64,000 bases of DNA, taken from contig NZ_JBPODZ010000001.1 in NCBI RefSeq assembly GCF_052060015.1, positions 682,001 through 746,000 on the forward strand. Reading direction: 5' to 3'. The notes under the pieces were generated by a model, which was given only the letters and a program-made list of their open reading frames with translations, ran no database searches and was not told the origin of the DNA. How positions within the stretch are numbered: position 1 is the first letter of the stretch; every line of letters begins with the position of its first letter. Of the stretch, positions 52,025 to 61,218 are shown piece after piece. The translations under genes and the position numbers were made by a program. Source of the stretch: Arhodomonas sp052060015 (lineage in GTDB: Bacteria > Pseudomonadota > Gammaproteobacteria > Nitrococcales > Nitrococcaceae).

Positions 52025-52497
52025 ACTTCCCTCATCGTGCACCGGATCTCGGCGCTGACCGCCACCGCCCCGTCCACCCGCGCCTCCACGGCGAACATCC
52101 AGATACCACGCATGTTGCGGTTGAACCGTGCCGCGAGCCGTAGCTGGTCGCCCGGCTCCACGGGCCGCTTAAACTTCGCCTTGTCGATGCCGACCAGGTA
52201 GAAGAGCTTGGAATCGTCCGGCTGCTCCTCGTCGGGCTGCATCTCCCGGGTGCGGAAGGCCAGCAACCCGCAGGCCTGGGCCAGCGCCTCGAGGATCAGC
52301 ACCCCGGGCATAACCGCGCGCTGGGGGAAATGCCCCTGGAAGAAGGGCTCGTTGGCGGTCACGTTCTTCACCGCCTCTATGGACTCGCCGGGGCGGCACG
52401 CGACCACCCGGTCCACCAGCAGGAACGGATAGCGGTGGGGGAGGTAGTTCTTGATTCGGTGGGTATCCATACCCTCGCACGTGTCGTTGTCAGTCAT
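52021..52497 (-). CDS. fabZ: 3-hydroxyacyl-[ACP] dehydratase FabZ
   Basis: 158 aa from the ATG at 52497, overlapping the end of lpxD by 8 bp; an internal ATG nine codons on (52470) is an alternative. Hot-dog fold dehydratase of fatty acid elongation. The motif LPHRYPFLLVDRV and the catalytic His and Glu in GHFPQRAVMPGVLILEALAQ are present. FabZ and LpxA compete for 3-hydroxyacyl-ACP, which explains the conserved lpxD-fabZ-lpxA-lpxB clustering. Confidence 0.96.
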   Translation of the reverse strand: MTDNDTCEGMDTHRIKNYLPHRYPFLLVDRVVACRPGESIEAVKNVTANEPFFQGHFPQRAVMPGVLILEALAQACGLLAFRTREMQPDEEQPDDSKLFYLVGIDKAKFKRPVEPGDQLRLAARFNRNMRGIWMFAVEARVDGAVAVSAEIRCTMREV

Positions 52498-53542
52498 GGT
52501 TCTTCCGTTGTTGGGATTCGGCGTTTTCCAGCCGGCGCTCGAGCTCGCGCAGCCGCCGCGCCATACTGTCGAGCTGGTTGAAACGTGCCGCATTGCGCCG
52601 CCACTGCCGGGCGGGTGCCATGGGTGTACCCGAGGCGTAGGCGTCCGCCTCGCGGATGTCGTGGGTGATCCGCGCCATGGCGGTCAATACGCTCCCGTCG
52701 GCGATCTCAAGGTGCCCGGCGATCCCGGCACCGCCGGCGACGCTCACCCCGCGGCCAAGCCGCGTACTGCCCGCGACCGCCGAGCAGCCGGCCATGGCGG
52801 AGTGCGCCCCGATGCGGCAGTTATGCGCGACCTGGACGAGGTTGTCGATCTTGACGCCGTCCTCGATGACGGTGTCCTCCAGGGCCCCGCGGTCGACGGT
52901 CGCATTGGCGCCGATCTCCACGTCGTCACCGATGACCACCCGGCCGATCTGGGGCACCTTCTCCCAGCGCTCCCCATCCCGGGCATAGCCGAAGCCATCC
53001 GCACCCACGACCGCCCCGCCGTGGATGATGACTCGGTCGCCGATCACCGCGCCGGGATAGATCACCGCGCACGCCCGGATCCGGCAGTCCGCACCGACGC
53101 GGCTGCCCTCGCCCACCACCGCGTTGGCCTCGATGACCGAACGGGCCCCCACCCGCGCGCCAGCCGCGACCACCGCCCCCGGCGCCACATGGGCGGTCTC
53201 TTCCAGCACCGCGTCCGCGGCGACATGGGAACCGGGCTGCGCCCCTGCCGGGTGGGCCGGCTCCGGATGCAACACCTGCGCGGCGCGCGCGAAGGCAAGG
53301 TGGGGATGGTCGCTGAGCAGCGCCGCGGTATGCAGCCCCTCGGCATCCCGCCGTCGCAGTATTACCGCCGTCGCACGGGTGGTCGCGAGTTCCTGACGCA
53401 GGCGGGAATCGGACAGGAAACTGACCGCACCCGGCGTGCCAGTCGTCAACGGCGCTACCGCCCGGACCCGCGCGGCGCCGTCGCCGATCAACTCACAGCC
53501 GATCCGCTCGGCAAGATCCTGTAGGGGTATCCCCTGCTCCAC
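52490..53542 (-). CDS. lpxD: UDP-3-O-(3-hydroxyacyl)glucosamine N-acyltransferase
   Basis: 350 aa. The GTG at 53542 (AGAAGAGG about 6 bases upstream) starts directly before the IPLQDLAERIGCELIGDG uridine-binding domain; the longer ORF beginning at 53647 would run into skp. Third step of lipid A synthesis. The hexapeptide-repeat beta helix covers ~100-290, with the catalytic histidine in DNLVQVAHNCRIG. A C-terminal coiled tail (RLRELERRLENAESQQ) follows. Confidence 0.93.
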   Translation of the reverse strand: MEQGIPLQDLAERIGCELIGDGAARVRAVAPLTTGTPGAVSFLSDSRLRQELATTRATAVILRRRDAEGLHTAALLSDHPHLAFARAAQVLHPEPAHPAGAQPGSHVAADAVLEETAHVAPGAVVAAGARVGARSVIEANAVVGEGSRVGADCRIRACAVIYPGAVIGDRVIIHGGAVVGADGFGYARDGERWEKVPQIGRVVIGDDVEIGANATVDRGALEDTVIEDGVKIDNLVQVAHNCRIGAHSAMAGCSAVAGSTRLGRGVSVAGGAGIAGHLEIADGSVLTAMARITHDIREADAYASGTPMAPARQWRRNAARFNQLDSMARRLRELERRLENAESQQRKNHD

Positions 53543-53570
53543 CTGGAACCTCTTCTTCCGGCGCGGGGCG

Positions 53571-54164
53571 TCAGCCGCCCTGCTGGTTGCGTTCGAACTC
53601 CCGTCGCAGGCGCTCGATGATGCGGTCGGTGATGTCCACCGCGTCACTGGCGTAGATCACGCCGTCACTGACTACCAGGTCATAGCCCTCGGAGTCGGCA
53701 TATTCGCTCACGGTCTGCAGGATCCGTCGCTGCAGTGCGCCGAGCTCCTCGTTGCGCCGCATGTTGAAGTCCTCCCGGAACGCGTCCTGGGTGCGCTGGA
53801 TATCCCGGCGCAGGCCGACGACCTCCCGCTGCAACGCCTGGCGCTCGGATTCGCTCATCTCCAGCGAACGCCCCTGCATGCGTTCCTCGAGGCGCTGGAG
53901 CTCCTCCTGCATGGCCACAATCTCCTGGTCACGCGGTTCGAACTCCTCCTCGAGCTTGCGTCGTGCGGCGTCGGCCTGGGGGGCCTCCGAGGAGACCTTG
54001 CCCGGATTCACGAAGCCGATACGGAGCTCCTCGGCGGCCGCCGACGTGCCGCCGGCCAATGCCAGCACCGCTGCCATTGCCGCAACGAGCCACCACCCCA
54101 GGCGCGGGCGGGACAGGCCGTCAGAAGAATGTGCCCAGGGAGAACTGGAAGAACTGTGTGTCAT
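53571..54164 (-). CDS. skp: Periplasmic chaperone Skp/OmpH family
   Basis: Up to 197 aa. The only clear ATG (54164) overlaps the end of bamA by 44 bp. The signal peptide core is WWLVAAMAAVLALAGGTSA with cleavage before AEELRIGFVN, so a shorter start near the second Met is possible. The mature part has the long coiled-coil arms of Skp (RRKLEEEFEPRDQEIVAMQE through LRRDIQRTQDAFRE). It escorts unfolded outer-membrane proteins to BamA, encoded just upstream. Confidence 0.88.
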   Translation of the reverse strand: MTHSSSSSPWAHSSDGLSRPRLGWWLVAAMAAVLALAGGTSAAAEELRIGFVNPGKVSSEAPQADAARRKLEEEFEPRDQEIVAMQEELQRLEERMQGRSLEMSESERQALQREVVGLRRDIQRTQDAFREDFNMRRNEELGALQRRILQTVSEYADSEGYDLVVSDGVIYASDAVDITDRIIERLRREFERNQQGG

Positions 54165-56397
54165 CGCCGGATTCGTCGTTCAGTGGGTAGGCCACACTCA
54201 TGCTCAGCGGGCCCACCGGGGAGTACCAGATCATGCCGAGACCAGCAGCGTAGCGTATGGCGCCGGCATCCACATCCTGATCATAGGTATTGTAGACCTG
54301 GCCACCATCCACGAAGGTCGTGAAGCGGATATCGCTGTCGCCGTCCCCGGGCGGCGGTACGCGCAGCTCCACGGAGCCCAAGGCGCGGAAGTTACCGCCC
54401 ACCGGATCGTCGTTCTCGTCACGGGGGCCGAGGGAGTTGCTGGAGAAGCCGCGCACCGAGTTGTTGCCGCCGGCGTAGAAGTTCTCGAAGAACGGCAGCC
54501 GCTCGGTGCCCCCGAAGCTGTCGCCATAGGCGAGTGACCCCTCCATCGCCAGGGTCAGCCAATCGGCGATGGCGGCATAACGCTGGTGCCTGTAGGTGGC
54601 ACGGTAGTACTCCAGGTCACTGCCGGGGATGGCGGTGGTCAGGCTCAGCCGCTGCTGGCTCCCCTCGCTGGGGAAGATCGCCCGGTCCCGGGAGTCCCGG
54701 TTCCAGGACAGCGCTATGCGATAGGTGGTGTTGGTGGTCCCGTTGCGGTCAACGAAAGCCTGCTGGATCTCCGTGGGCTCCTGGTTGAGTTCGAGCTCTA
54801 GGTCCTCCACCTCGATATCGGCACCGATGGTGTCGTTGCCGGTCACCGGGACCCGATAACCGTAGGTGCCGGTCATGCTCTTGATGCCGAACTCCGAGAG
54901 ATCCGCCTCGTCGGCATCGGTGTCCCGATAGGCCAGGCTGATGTTGCGGTCAATACCCGAAAGGGTGTGATACCGGTCCAGATAGGAAAGCCGGTACACG
55001 GTATTGGCGTCATCGTTGTTGGCGTTGAACGCGAGCCGGTCGCCGGAGCCGAAGACGTTATCCTGCTCGACGCCGAAGTTCAGCAGCAGTCCCTGGTCCG
55101 TGCCGTAGCCGATGCCGGCGCGGATGCTGCCGGACAGCCGCTCCTGCACCGAGACATCCACGTCCACCTGGTCCTGACTGCCGGGGACGCGGGGCGTCTC
55201 GATATTCACGTTGTCAAAGAAACCAAGCCGGTCCAGGCGCCGGCGGGATTCGGCGACGTCCTCGGTGGACAGCCAGGCCCCTTCGTACTGACGCAGCTCC
55301 CGGCGGATGACGTCGTCACGGGTGCGCTCGTTGCCGGATATGTTGATCCGGCGCACGTACACCCGCTCCGCGGGATCGACGAAGAAGGTCACATCCACCG
55401 TGCCCTCCTCCTCGTTGACCTCCGGCACGGCATTGACGTTGGCGAAGGCGTAGCCGCGCTCGCCGAGCTTGTCCCGGAACGCCTCGGAGGTCTCCACCAC
55501 GGCGGAGCGGGAATACAGGGTACCCGGCTCCAGGGCGACCACATCCCGCAGCTCCTCCTCCGAGTAGACCAGGTCACCGGCGAGCGAGACTTCGCCGGCA
55601 CGGAACTGCTCGCCCTCATCGAGATTGACCGTTACGTGAATGCGCCGGCGATCCGGGCTGATCGAGACCTGGGTCGAGGTAATGGTGAAGTTGACGAAGC
55701 CCCGATCCTGGTAGAAGGAACGCAGCCGCTCGAGGTCACCGGCCAGGCGTTGGCGGGAGTACCGGTCGGCATCCGAGAAGAAGCGGTACCACGGCACCGG
55801 ACCCATCTCGAAGGCATCACGCAGGTCGTCGTCATCGAAGCGCTCATTGCCGACGAACTGGATCTCCTGAACCGCCGCCGGTTCCCCCTCACGGATGTCG
55901 AGGCGCACGCTTACGCGGTTGCGCGGCAGCGGCGAGACGGTACTGTCGACCTGCACGTCATAGTGGCCGAGGGAGAAATACTGCTGGCGAAGCTCACGCT
56001 CCACCCGGGCGAGCAGGGCCCGGTCCAGGGTCTGACCCTCGGCGAGCCCTGCACCCTCCAGCCCCGCGAGGAGATCGTCATCGCCGACCTCGTTGTTGCC
56101 GTGCAGCTCGATGCGGGCAATGGCGGGACGCTCCACGGCCTCTACCACCAACACATCGCCGTCGCGCCGCAGGGTCACGTCCTGGAAGAATCCGGTGTCA
56201 TAGAGCGAACGGATCGCCCGACCCACCTGCTCCTCACTGATCCGGTCACCGACCTGCACCGGGAGGTAGTTGAACACCGTCCCCGCGGAGATGCGACGCA
56301 GCCCCTCCACCCGAATGTCCTCCACCTGGAACGGCTCCATGGCCGCCACCGGCGCTACGGCGAGGGAAAACGCGAGTGCAACCAGCGATCTACGCAT
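54121..56397 (-). CDS. bamA: Outer membrane protein assembly factor BamA
   Basis: 758 aa. A signal peptide (~1-19) is followed by five POTRA domains (first FQVEDIRVEGLRRIS; about 20-420). The 16-strand beta barrel (~430-758) has the conserved lid-loop motif VRGF in NNSVRGFSSNSLGP, and the protein ends in a C-terminal Phe (FSLGTFF), the outer-membrane sorting signature. The barrel is rich in Asp, in keeping with an exposed outer-membrane surface. It inserts beta-barrel proteins into the outer membrane. Confidence 0.97.
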   Translation of the reverse strand: MRRSLVALAFSLAVAPVAAMEPFQVEDIRVEGLRRISAGTVFNYLPVQVGDRISEEQVGRAIRSLYDTGFFQDVTLRRDGDVLVVEAVERPAIARIELHGNNEVGDDDLLAGLEGAGLAEGQTLDRALLARVERELRQQYFSLGHYDVQVDSTVSPLPRNRVSVRLDIREGEPAAVQEIQFVGNERFDDDDLRDAFEMGPVPWYRFFSDADRYSRQRLAGDLERLRSFYQDRGFVNFTITSTQVSISPDRRRIHVTVNLDEGEQFRAGEVSLAGDLVYSEEELRDVVALEPGTLYSRSAVVETSEAFRDKLGERGYAFANVNAVPEVNEEEGTVDVTFFVDPAERVYVRRINISGNERTRDDVIRRELRQYEGAWLSTEDVAESRRRLDRLGFFDNVNIETPRVPGSQDQVDVDVSVQERLSGSIRAGIGYGTDQGLLLNFGVEQDNVFGSGDRLAFNANNDDANTVYRLSYLDRYHTLSGIDRNISLAYRDTDADEADLSEFGIKSMTGTYGYRVPVTGNDTIGADIEVEDLELELNQEPTEIQQAFVDRNGTTNTTYRIALSWNRDSRDRAIFPSEGSQQRLSLTTAIPGSDLEYYRATYRHQRYAAIADWLTLAMEGSLAYGDSFGGTERLPFFENFYAGGNNSVRGFSSNSLGPRDENDDPVGGNFRALGSVELRVPPPGDGDSDIRFTTFVDGGQVYNTYDQDVDAGAIRYAAGLGMIWYSPVGPLSMSVAYPLNDESGDDTQFFQFSLGTFF

Positions 56398-56412
56398 TCG
56401 CCTGTCGATTCC

Positions 56413-57780
56413 TTATCCGCTCGGCCCGATCAGTCGGGCGATGTCGTTATAGAAGGCCAGCGCCATGAGCAACCCCAGTAGCAGCAGCCCGATCTGCTGC
56501 CCGGCCACCTGCGCGGCTTCCGACAGGGGCCGCCCCCGGACCCACTCGATGCCGTTGAACAGCAGGTGACCACCGTCGAGCACCGGAACCGGAAGCAGGT
56601 TCAGTATCCCAAGGCTGATGCTGACGATGGCGAGGAACCGGAGAAACGGTACCACACCCAGCTCGGCGGACTGCCCCGCATACTGAGCGATATTGATGGG
56701 TCCGCTCAAGTTCTTCACCGACGCCTCGCCGGTGACCATGCGCACCAGCATCTTGAGCGTAACCACGCCCGCCTCCCAGGTGGCGCCGGTGGCTTCGGCC
56801 ACTGCGGCCAGGGGACCGTACTGCACCGTCTGCTGCATCCCCTCCAGGGCGGAACGGTCGAATCGCGGCGACACCCCCAGGCGCCCGATGGGCCCGTCGG
56901 GGCCGGCGACGGATTCGAGCACCGCCTCGAGGCGCCGCTCGCCGCCATCCCGGCGCACGGTGAATGCCACTTCCTCGCCGGGACGGGCCCGCACGTACTC
57001 CACCAGCGCCCGCCACTGCCCCACCGGCTGATCGTCCACCGCGATGATCTCATCACCGGCCGCCAGCCCCGCCCGCGCCGCTGGCCCGTCGGGCATCAGC
57101 TCGGCGATCACCGGCTCGACCTCGGGCCGCCACGGCCGGATACCGAGCGCGCCGAGCACGTCCGGCTCCTCGCCGAAGGCGCCAATGGAGGCCACGTCGA
57201 GGAAGCGCTCCTGCTCACGCCCCTCCGGGGTCTCCACCGTCAATGCCAGGGCCCGATTACCCGGACCCTCGGAGAGCAACTGCATGAGCACGTCGTCCCA
57301 GGTGGCGGTGGGTTCGCCGGCCACTGCGCGAATCCGGTCACCTCGTTCGAGACCGGCCGCCGCGGCGGCGCTTTCGGGGGCGATGTCGCCGAGCACGGGC
57401 TTGAGCTCGGTGGTGCCGATGACGAACATCGCCCAGTAGGCCACCACGGCAAAGAGGAAGTTGAAGCCCGGCCCGGCGAAGAGGATGGCATTGCGGACCC
57501 ACAGGGGCTTGCGGTTGAACGCCCGGTGACGCTCGTGCTCCGGTACATCCTCCTCGCGCTCGTCGAGCATCTTCACGTAGCCGCCCAGGGGGATCGCGGA
57601 GAGGGCATACTCGGTGCCGTCCGCCCCCTGTCGGCGCCAGATCACCCGACCGAAGCCCACGGAGAAGCGCAGCACCTTGACCCCGAGCCGCCGCGCCACC
57701 CAGAAGTGGCCGAACTCGTGGACGGTGACCAGCAGCCCCAGGGCCACGATGAAGGCAATGATATTGGTGAGCACGCTCAC
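56413..57780 (-). CDS. rseP: Site-2 zinc metalloprotease RseP
   Basis: 455 aa. Intramembrane protease that makes the second cut in RseA (18381) and so releases sigma-E; it also cleaves leftover signal peptides. The zinc motif H21-EFG-H25 is in TVHEFGHFWVARRLG within TM1. The C-terminal LLPVPVLDGGHLL carries the third ligand. Two PDZ domains (~115-190 and ~205-290) lie between the membrane helices. The 16-bp spacing to bamA and the overlap with dxr match the standard order dxr-rseP-bamA. Confidence 0.96.
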   Translation of the reverse strand: MSVLTNIIAFIVALGLLVTVHEFGHFWVARRLGVKVLRFSVGFGRVIWRRQGADGTEYALSAIPLGGYVKMLDEREEDVPEHERHRAFNRKPLWVRNAILFAGPGFNFLFAVVAYWAMFVIGTTELKPVLGDIAPESAAAAAGLERGDRIRAVAGEPTATWDDVLMQLLSEGPGNRALALTVETPEGREQERFLDVASIGAFGEEPDVLGALGIRPWRPEVEPVIAELMPDGPAARAGLAAGDEIIAVDDQPVGQWRALVEYVRARPGEEVAFTVRRDGGERRLEAVLESVAGPDGPIGRLGVSPRFDRSALEGMQQTVQYGPLAAVAEATGATWEAGVVTLKMLVRMVTGEASVKNLSGPINIAQYAGQSAELGVVPFLRFLAIVSISLGILNLLPVPVLDGGHLLFNGIEWVRGRPLSEAAQVAGQQIGLLLLGLLMALAFYNDIARLIGPSG

Positions 57781-58961
57781 GGGCGCCCTCCTGCGTCGTT
57801 GACGATGCGGCCGGCTTGCTCGCGGGCGAGCCGGTCGCTGTCCATCACCTGCGCCAGCGAGGACACGGGCTCCGAGGGCAGCGCGTCCAGGGTGGCGGCG
57901 ATCACCTCCGCGATCCCGGTAAAGCCAAGGCGCCCCTCCAGGAAGGCCGCCACCGCGACCTCGTTGGCGGCATTGAGGACGGCCGGCGCACTGCCACCTT
58001 CCACCAGGGCCGCACGGGCCAGCCCCAGGCAGGGAAAGCGTTCACCGTCCGGCGGCTCGAAATCCAGGCGCGCCACGCTGAAAAGATCCAGCGGCGTGAC
58101 GCCGGCATCGATGCGCTCCGGGGCAGCCAGGGCATGGGCGATGGGCGTGCGCATATCCGGGTTGCCCAGCTGCGCGAGGACCGAACCATCCACGTACTCG
58201 ACCAGGGAGTGGATCACGCTCTGAGGGTGGATGACCACCTCCACCGCCTCGGGCTGCAGGCCGAACAGGAGGCAGGCCTCGATGTACTCCAGCCCCTTGT
58301 TCATCATGGTAGCGGAATCCACCGAGATCTTGCGCCCCATCTGCCAGTTCGGGTGGGCGCAGGCCTGCTCCGGTGTAACCCCGTCCAGGCTCTCCACGCT
58401 ATGGGCACGGAACGGCCCGCCGGAGGCGGTGAGCAGCACCCGTCGGACCCCGTGCGCCGCCGCCGCGCCGCGCTGGAAGCCCGGCGGCAGGCACTGGAAG
58501 ATGGCATTGTGCTCACTGTCGACGGGCAGCAACTCGGCACCGCCGCGCTCGGCCGCCTCCAGCAGCAGCGGGCCGGCCACCACCAGGGACTCCTTGTTGG
58601 CCAGCAACACCCGATGGCCGCCGGCGACAGCGGCCATGGTCGGCGCCAGGCCCGCCGCCCCCACGATGGCGGAGATCACCACCCCGCGGGGGGCGGCCTC
58701 TACGGCCTCGACCACCCCGTCCTCGCCGCCGAGCACGGCCACCGGCTCGTCACGCAAGGCCCGGCGCAGCGCCGCGGCGGCATCCGGGTCCGCCATTGCC
58801 GCCACCCGCGGTTGATGGCGCCGGCACAGCCGCTCCATCGCCTCGACGTTGCGCCATGCCGTCAACGCATGTACCGGAAAACGCGCGGGGTGGCGGGCGA
58901 CCACGTCGAGGACGCTGTCACCAATGGAACCGGTGGCGCCGAGGACGACGATCTCAGGCAT
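57777..58961 (-). CDS. dxr: 1-deoxy-D-xylulose 5-phosphate reductoisomerase
   Basis: 394 aa from the ATG at 58961 (a GTG three codons upstream is possible). Makes methylerythritol phosphate, the committed step of the MEP pathway; also named ispC. The NADPH motif is VVLGATGSIGDSVLDV. ANKESLVVAG, the metal-binding PVDSEHNAIFQ and VNKGLEYIEA-like MMNKGLEYIEACLLF are intact. It overlaps cdsA by 8 bp and rseP by 4 bp. Acts upstream of ispD and ispF at 38166-39358. Confidence 0.97.
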   Translation of the reverse strand: MPEIVVLGATGSIGDSVLDVVARHPARFPVHALTAWRNVEAMERLCRRHQPRVAAMADPDAAAALRRALRDEPVAVLGGEDGVVEAVEAAPRGVVISAIVGAAGLAPTMAAVAGGHRVLLANKESLVVAGPLLLEAAERGGAELLPVDSEHNAIFQCLPPGFQRGAAAAHGVRRVLLTASGGPFRAHSVESLDGVTPEQACAHPNWQMGRKISVDSATMMNKGLEYIEACLLFGLQPEAVEVVIHPQSVIHSLVEYVDGSVLAQLGNPDMRTPIAHALAAPERIDAGVTPLDLFSVARLDFEPPDGERFPCLGLARAALVEGGSAPAVLNAANEVAVAAFLEGRLGFTGIAEVIAATLDALPSEPVSSLAQVMDSDRLAREQAGRIVNDAGGRP

Positions 58962-59796
58962 CGGCACCACCCCCGATCAGGGCGAGCCCCAGGGCGAACA
59001 CCGGTGCCGCCGCCACCAAGGCATCGATACGGTCCAGTATCCCCCCATGTCCTGGTAGCAGCTGCCCGCTGTCCTTTAGGCCGCGCTGGCGCTTGAGCAT
59101 GCTCTCGAACAGGTCTCCGATAACGCTCATGGCAATGGTGACGACGCCGAGCAACAGCCCGGCCCCCCAGAATACCGCGAACGAGGCCCCCATCCATGTG
59201 GCGACCGCCAGGGCGAGGGCCGCGGCCACAAGCCCGAGAACCAGCCCGCCGGCGGCCCCGGCCCAGGTCTTGCCCGGACTCAGTGCCGGTGCCAGGCGCC
59301 GCCGTCCCCATCGTCGGCCGGCGAAATAGCCGCCGATATCGGCACCCCACACCAACAGGAACAGCACCGTAAGCCAGAGCGGGCCGAGGGGGAAGCGATG
59401 AACCGCCAGCATGGCGGCGGCGGCGGTCAGCAACGTGATCACGCCGCCGAGACCATCCAGCCAGGGCAGTGGCCGCTGCCGTCCGCCGCTGGAGGCAAAC
59501 CGCGCAATGCGCAGGCCGGGGACCAGCCACCAGGCGGCCGCCGCCGTCAGCAGCAACAAGCCTACACCGGGGCCAAGGACATACCAGGCGAGCCCGAGGG
59601 TCCCGACGGCACAGCCCACCGCGTAGGCGCCCCGCACCCAAGGGTTCGAGAGACCGGCCAGCTGCGACCATTCCCAGCCACCGGCCGCGACGACCACCGC
59701 CAGCCCCAGGGCCAGCCCCCACGGCGGCGCCCACCACACCAGGTAGACCACCAGTGGCAACAACACCACCGCGGTGATGATGCGCGTCCTAAGCAC
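58954..59796 (-). CDS. cdsA: Phosphatidate cytidylyltransferase
   Basis: 280 aa integral membrane enzyme. Makes CDP-diacylglycerol from phosphatidate and CTP, the branch point for all phospholipids. Seven or eight hydrophobic helices are seen. The CDS signature is complete near the C-terminus: SMLKRQRGLKDSGQLLPGHG followed by GILDRID, with the metal-binding aspartates. Its ATG overlaps the uppS stop by 8 bp. Confidence 0.95.
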   Translation of the reverse strand: MLRTRIITAVVLLPLVVYLVWWAPPWGLALGLAVVVAAGGWEWSQLAGLSNPWVRGAYAVGCAVGTLGLAWYVLGPGVGLLLLTAAAAWWLVPGLRIARFASSGGRQRPLPWLDGLGGVITLLTAAAAMLAVHRFPLGPLWLTVLFLLVWGADIGGYFAGRRWGRRRLAPALSPGKTWAGAAGGLVLGLVAAALALAVATWMGASFAVFWGAGLLLGVVTIAMSVIGDLFESMLKRQRGLKDSGQLLPGHGGILDRIDALVAAAPVFALGLALIGGGADA

Positions 59797-60559
59797 CGTC
59801 GTTACGTCCCATCTGCCCGGTGGTCATACCGAAACGCCGCTCCCGATTGGCGAACCACTCCAGGGCCCGGTCGAGTTCGACGGCGTCGAAATCCGGCCAC
59901 AGCAGATCGGTGAAATACAGCTCCGTGTAGGCCAGCTGCCAGATGAGGAAGTTGCTGATACGGCGCTCGCCGCCGGTTCGGATGAACAGGTCCGGGTCGG
60001 GCTGCCCGGCCAGGCTGAGCCGTTCGGCCAGGGCGTTATCATCCAGGGAATCCGGCGGGCGCGCCCCCTCGGCGACCTCCCGCGCGAGGGCCTGCGCCGC
60101 CTGGACGATGTCCCAGCGGCCGCCGTAGCCGACGGCCACATTCAGCGCCAGGCACCGGTTGTCCGCCGTACGCCGCTCGGCCTCCAGCATCCGCTCGTGC
60201 AGCGCCCCGGAGAGCCGCCGATGATCGCCAATGAACCGCAACCGCACACCGCTATCGGCCAGCCGGCCGGTCTCGCGCTCCAGTGCCCGCAGGAACAACT
60301 CCATGAGCATGCGCACCTCCGCGGGCGGACGGCGCCAATTCTCACTACTGAAGGCGAACAGGGTGACGGAAGGGATACCCCGGTCAATACAGCCCTGGAC
60401 CACGCGGCGTGCCGCCTCGGCGCCGGCACGGTGTCCGTGGTGGCGTGGGCGATTGCGTCGGTAGGCCCAGCGGCCGTTTCCGTCCATGATCACGGCCAGG
60501 TGGCGGGGCAGTTTCGCGTCCGACCTGGGCTTGTCCGAATCGGGCTCTGCGGCTGTCAT
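59789..60559 (-). CDS. uppS: Undecaprenyl diphosphate synthase (cis-prenyltransferase)
   Basis: 256 aa from the ATG at 60559; 85 open codons upstream lie in the frr shadow and a hairpin. Adds isopentenyl units to farnesyl diphosphate to make the C55 carrier for peptidoglycan and O-antigen. The catalytic Asp is in HLAVIMDGNGRWA (~residues 24-36). HRAGAEAARRVV, FAFSSENWRRP and the C-terminal RTGGERRISNFLIWQLAYTE are diagnostic. Its substrate derives from the MEP pathway genes in the same run. Confidence 0.96.
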   Translation of the reverse strand: MTAAEPDSDKPRSDAKLPRHLAVIMDGNGRWAYRRNRPRHHGHRAGAEAARRVVQGCIDRGIPSVTLFAFSSENWRRPPAEVRMLMELFLRALERETGRLADSGVRLRFIGDHRRLSGALHERMLEAERRTADNRCLALNVAVGYGGRWDIVQAAQALAREVAEGARPPDSLDDNALAERLSLAGQPDPDLFIRTGGERRISNFLIWQLAYTELYFTDLLWPDFDAVELDRALEWFANRERRFGMTTGQMGRNDGA

Positions 60560-60613
60560 GTCCTCTCCACGGTCGGGGGACGGCAGGGGCGGACCCAGAC
60601 CGCCTTCGGCACG

Positions 60614-60642
60614 CCGGGGTCGCTGCCCGGCAGCGACCCCGG
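60614..60642 (-). terminator. Perfect 12-bp stem hairpin between frr and uppS
   Basis: CCGGGGTCGCTG (60614-60625), loop CCCGG, CAGCGACCCCGG (60631-60642): a perfect 12-bp stem. It begins 15 bp after the frr stop on the minus strand and is not followed by a U-run. It could stop part of the transcription from the rpsB-tsf-pyrH-frr genes before uppS, or stabilise the upstream mRNA. Confidence 0.6.
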
Positions 60643-60656
60643 TACCCGATCCGGGA

Positions 60657-61214
60657 TCAGATCTCCATGAGCTCCGCTTCCTTGTCCTTGAGGAGCTGGT
60701 CCACCTCGGCGATGCGACGGTCGGTGATCTTCTGGATCTCGTCCTCCCCGTGCTTGCGATCGTCCTCGGTGATCTCCTTCTCCTTGGCGAGGGATTTGAG
60801 GTCGCCGTTGGCATCCCGCCGTATATTGCGGATGGCCACGCGTGCCTGTTCCGCCTCCCCCCGGACCACCTTGATCAGGTCCTTGCGCCGTTCCTCGGTG
60901 AGGGCGGGCAACGGGATGCGGATCACCGCCCCGGCGGAGTTCGGTGTCAGCCCCAGGTCCGACTCCATGATCGCCTTTTCAACGGGCTGGATCATGTTCT
61001 TCTCGTAGGGGGTGACCACCAACGTCCGCGCATCCCCCACGGTCACGTTCGCCACCTGATTCAGCGGCACCTGGGCACCGTAGTACGAGACGGTGATGTG
61101 GTCGAGCAGGCTGGTATGCGCGCGCCCCGTGCGGATCTTATGGAAATCCTGGTTGAGGTTCTCCACACTCCGCGCCATGCGTTGATCCGCATCCTTCTTG
61201 ATCTCTTCGATCAT
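60657..61214 (-). CDS. frr: Ribosome recycling factor
   Basis: 185 aa from the ATG at 61214, 4 bp after pyrH. With EF-G it splits the post-termination ribosome. The typical three-helix bundle strings are IKKDADQRMARSVENLNQDF, KIRTGRAHTSLLDHI, and VRGEAEQARVAIRNIRRDAN, and the C-terminus is ...KDKEAELMEI. Exactly the usual length (185 aa). Confidence 0.97.
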   Translation of the reverse strand: MIEEIKKDADQRMARSVENLNQDFHKIRTGRAHTSLLDHITVSYYGAQVPLNQVANVTVGDARTLVVTPYEKNMIQPVEKAIMESDLGLTPNSAGAVIRIPLPALTEERRKDLIKVVRGEAEQARVAIRNIRRDANGDLKSLAKEKEITEDDRKHGEDEIQKITDRRIAEVDQLLKDKEAELMEI

Positions 61215-61218
61215 GGTC

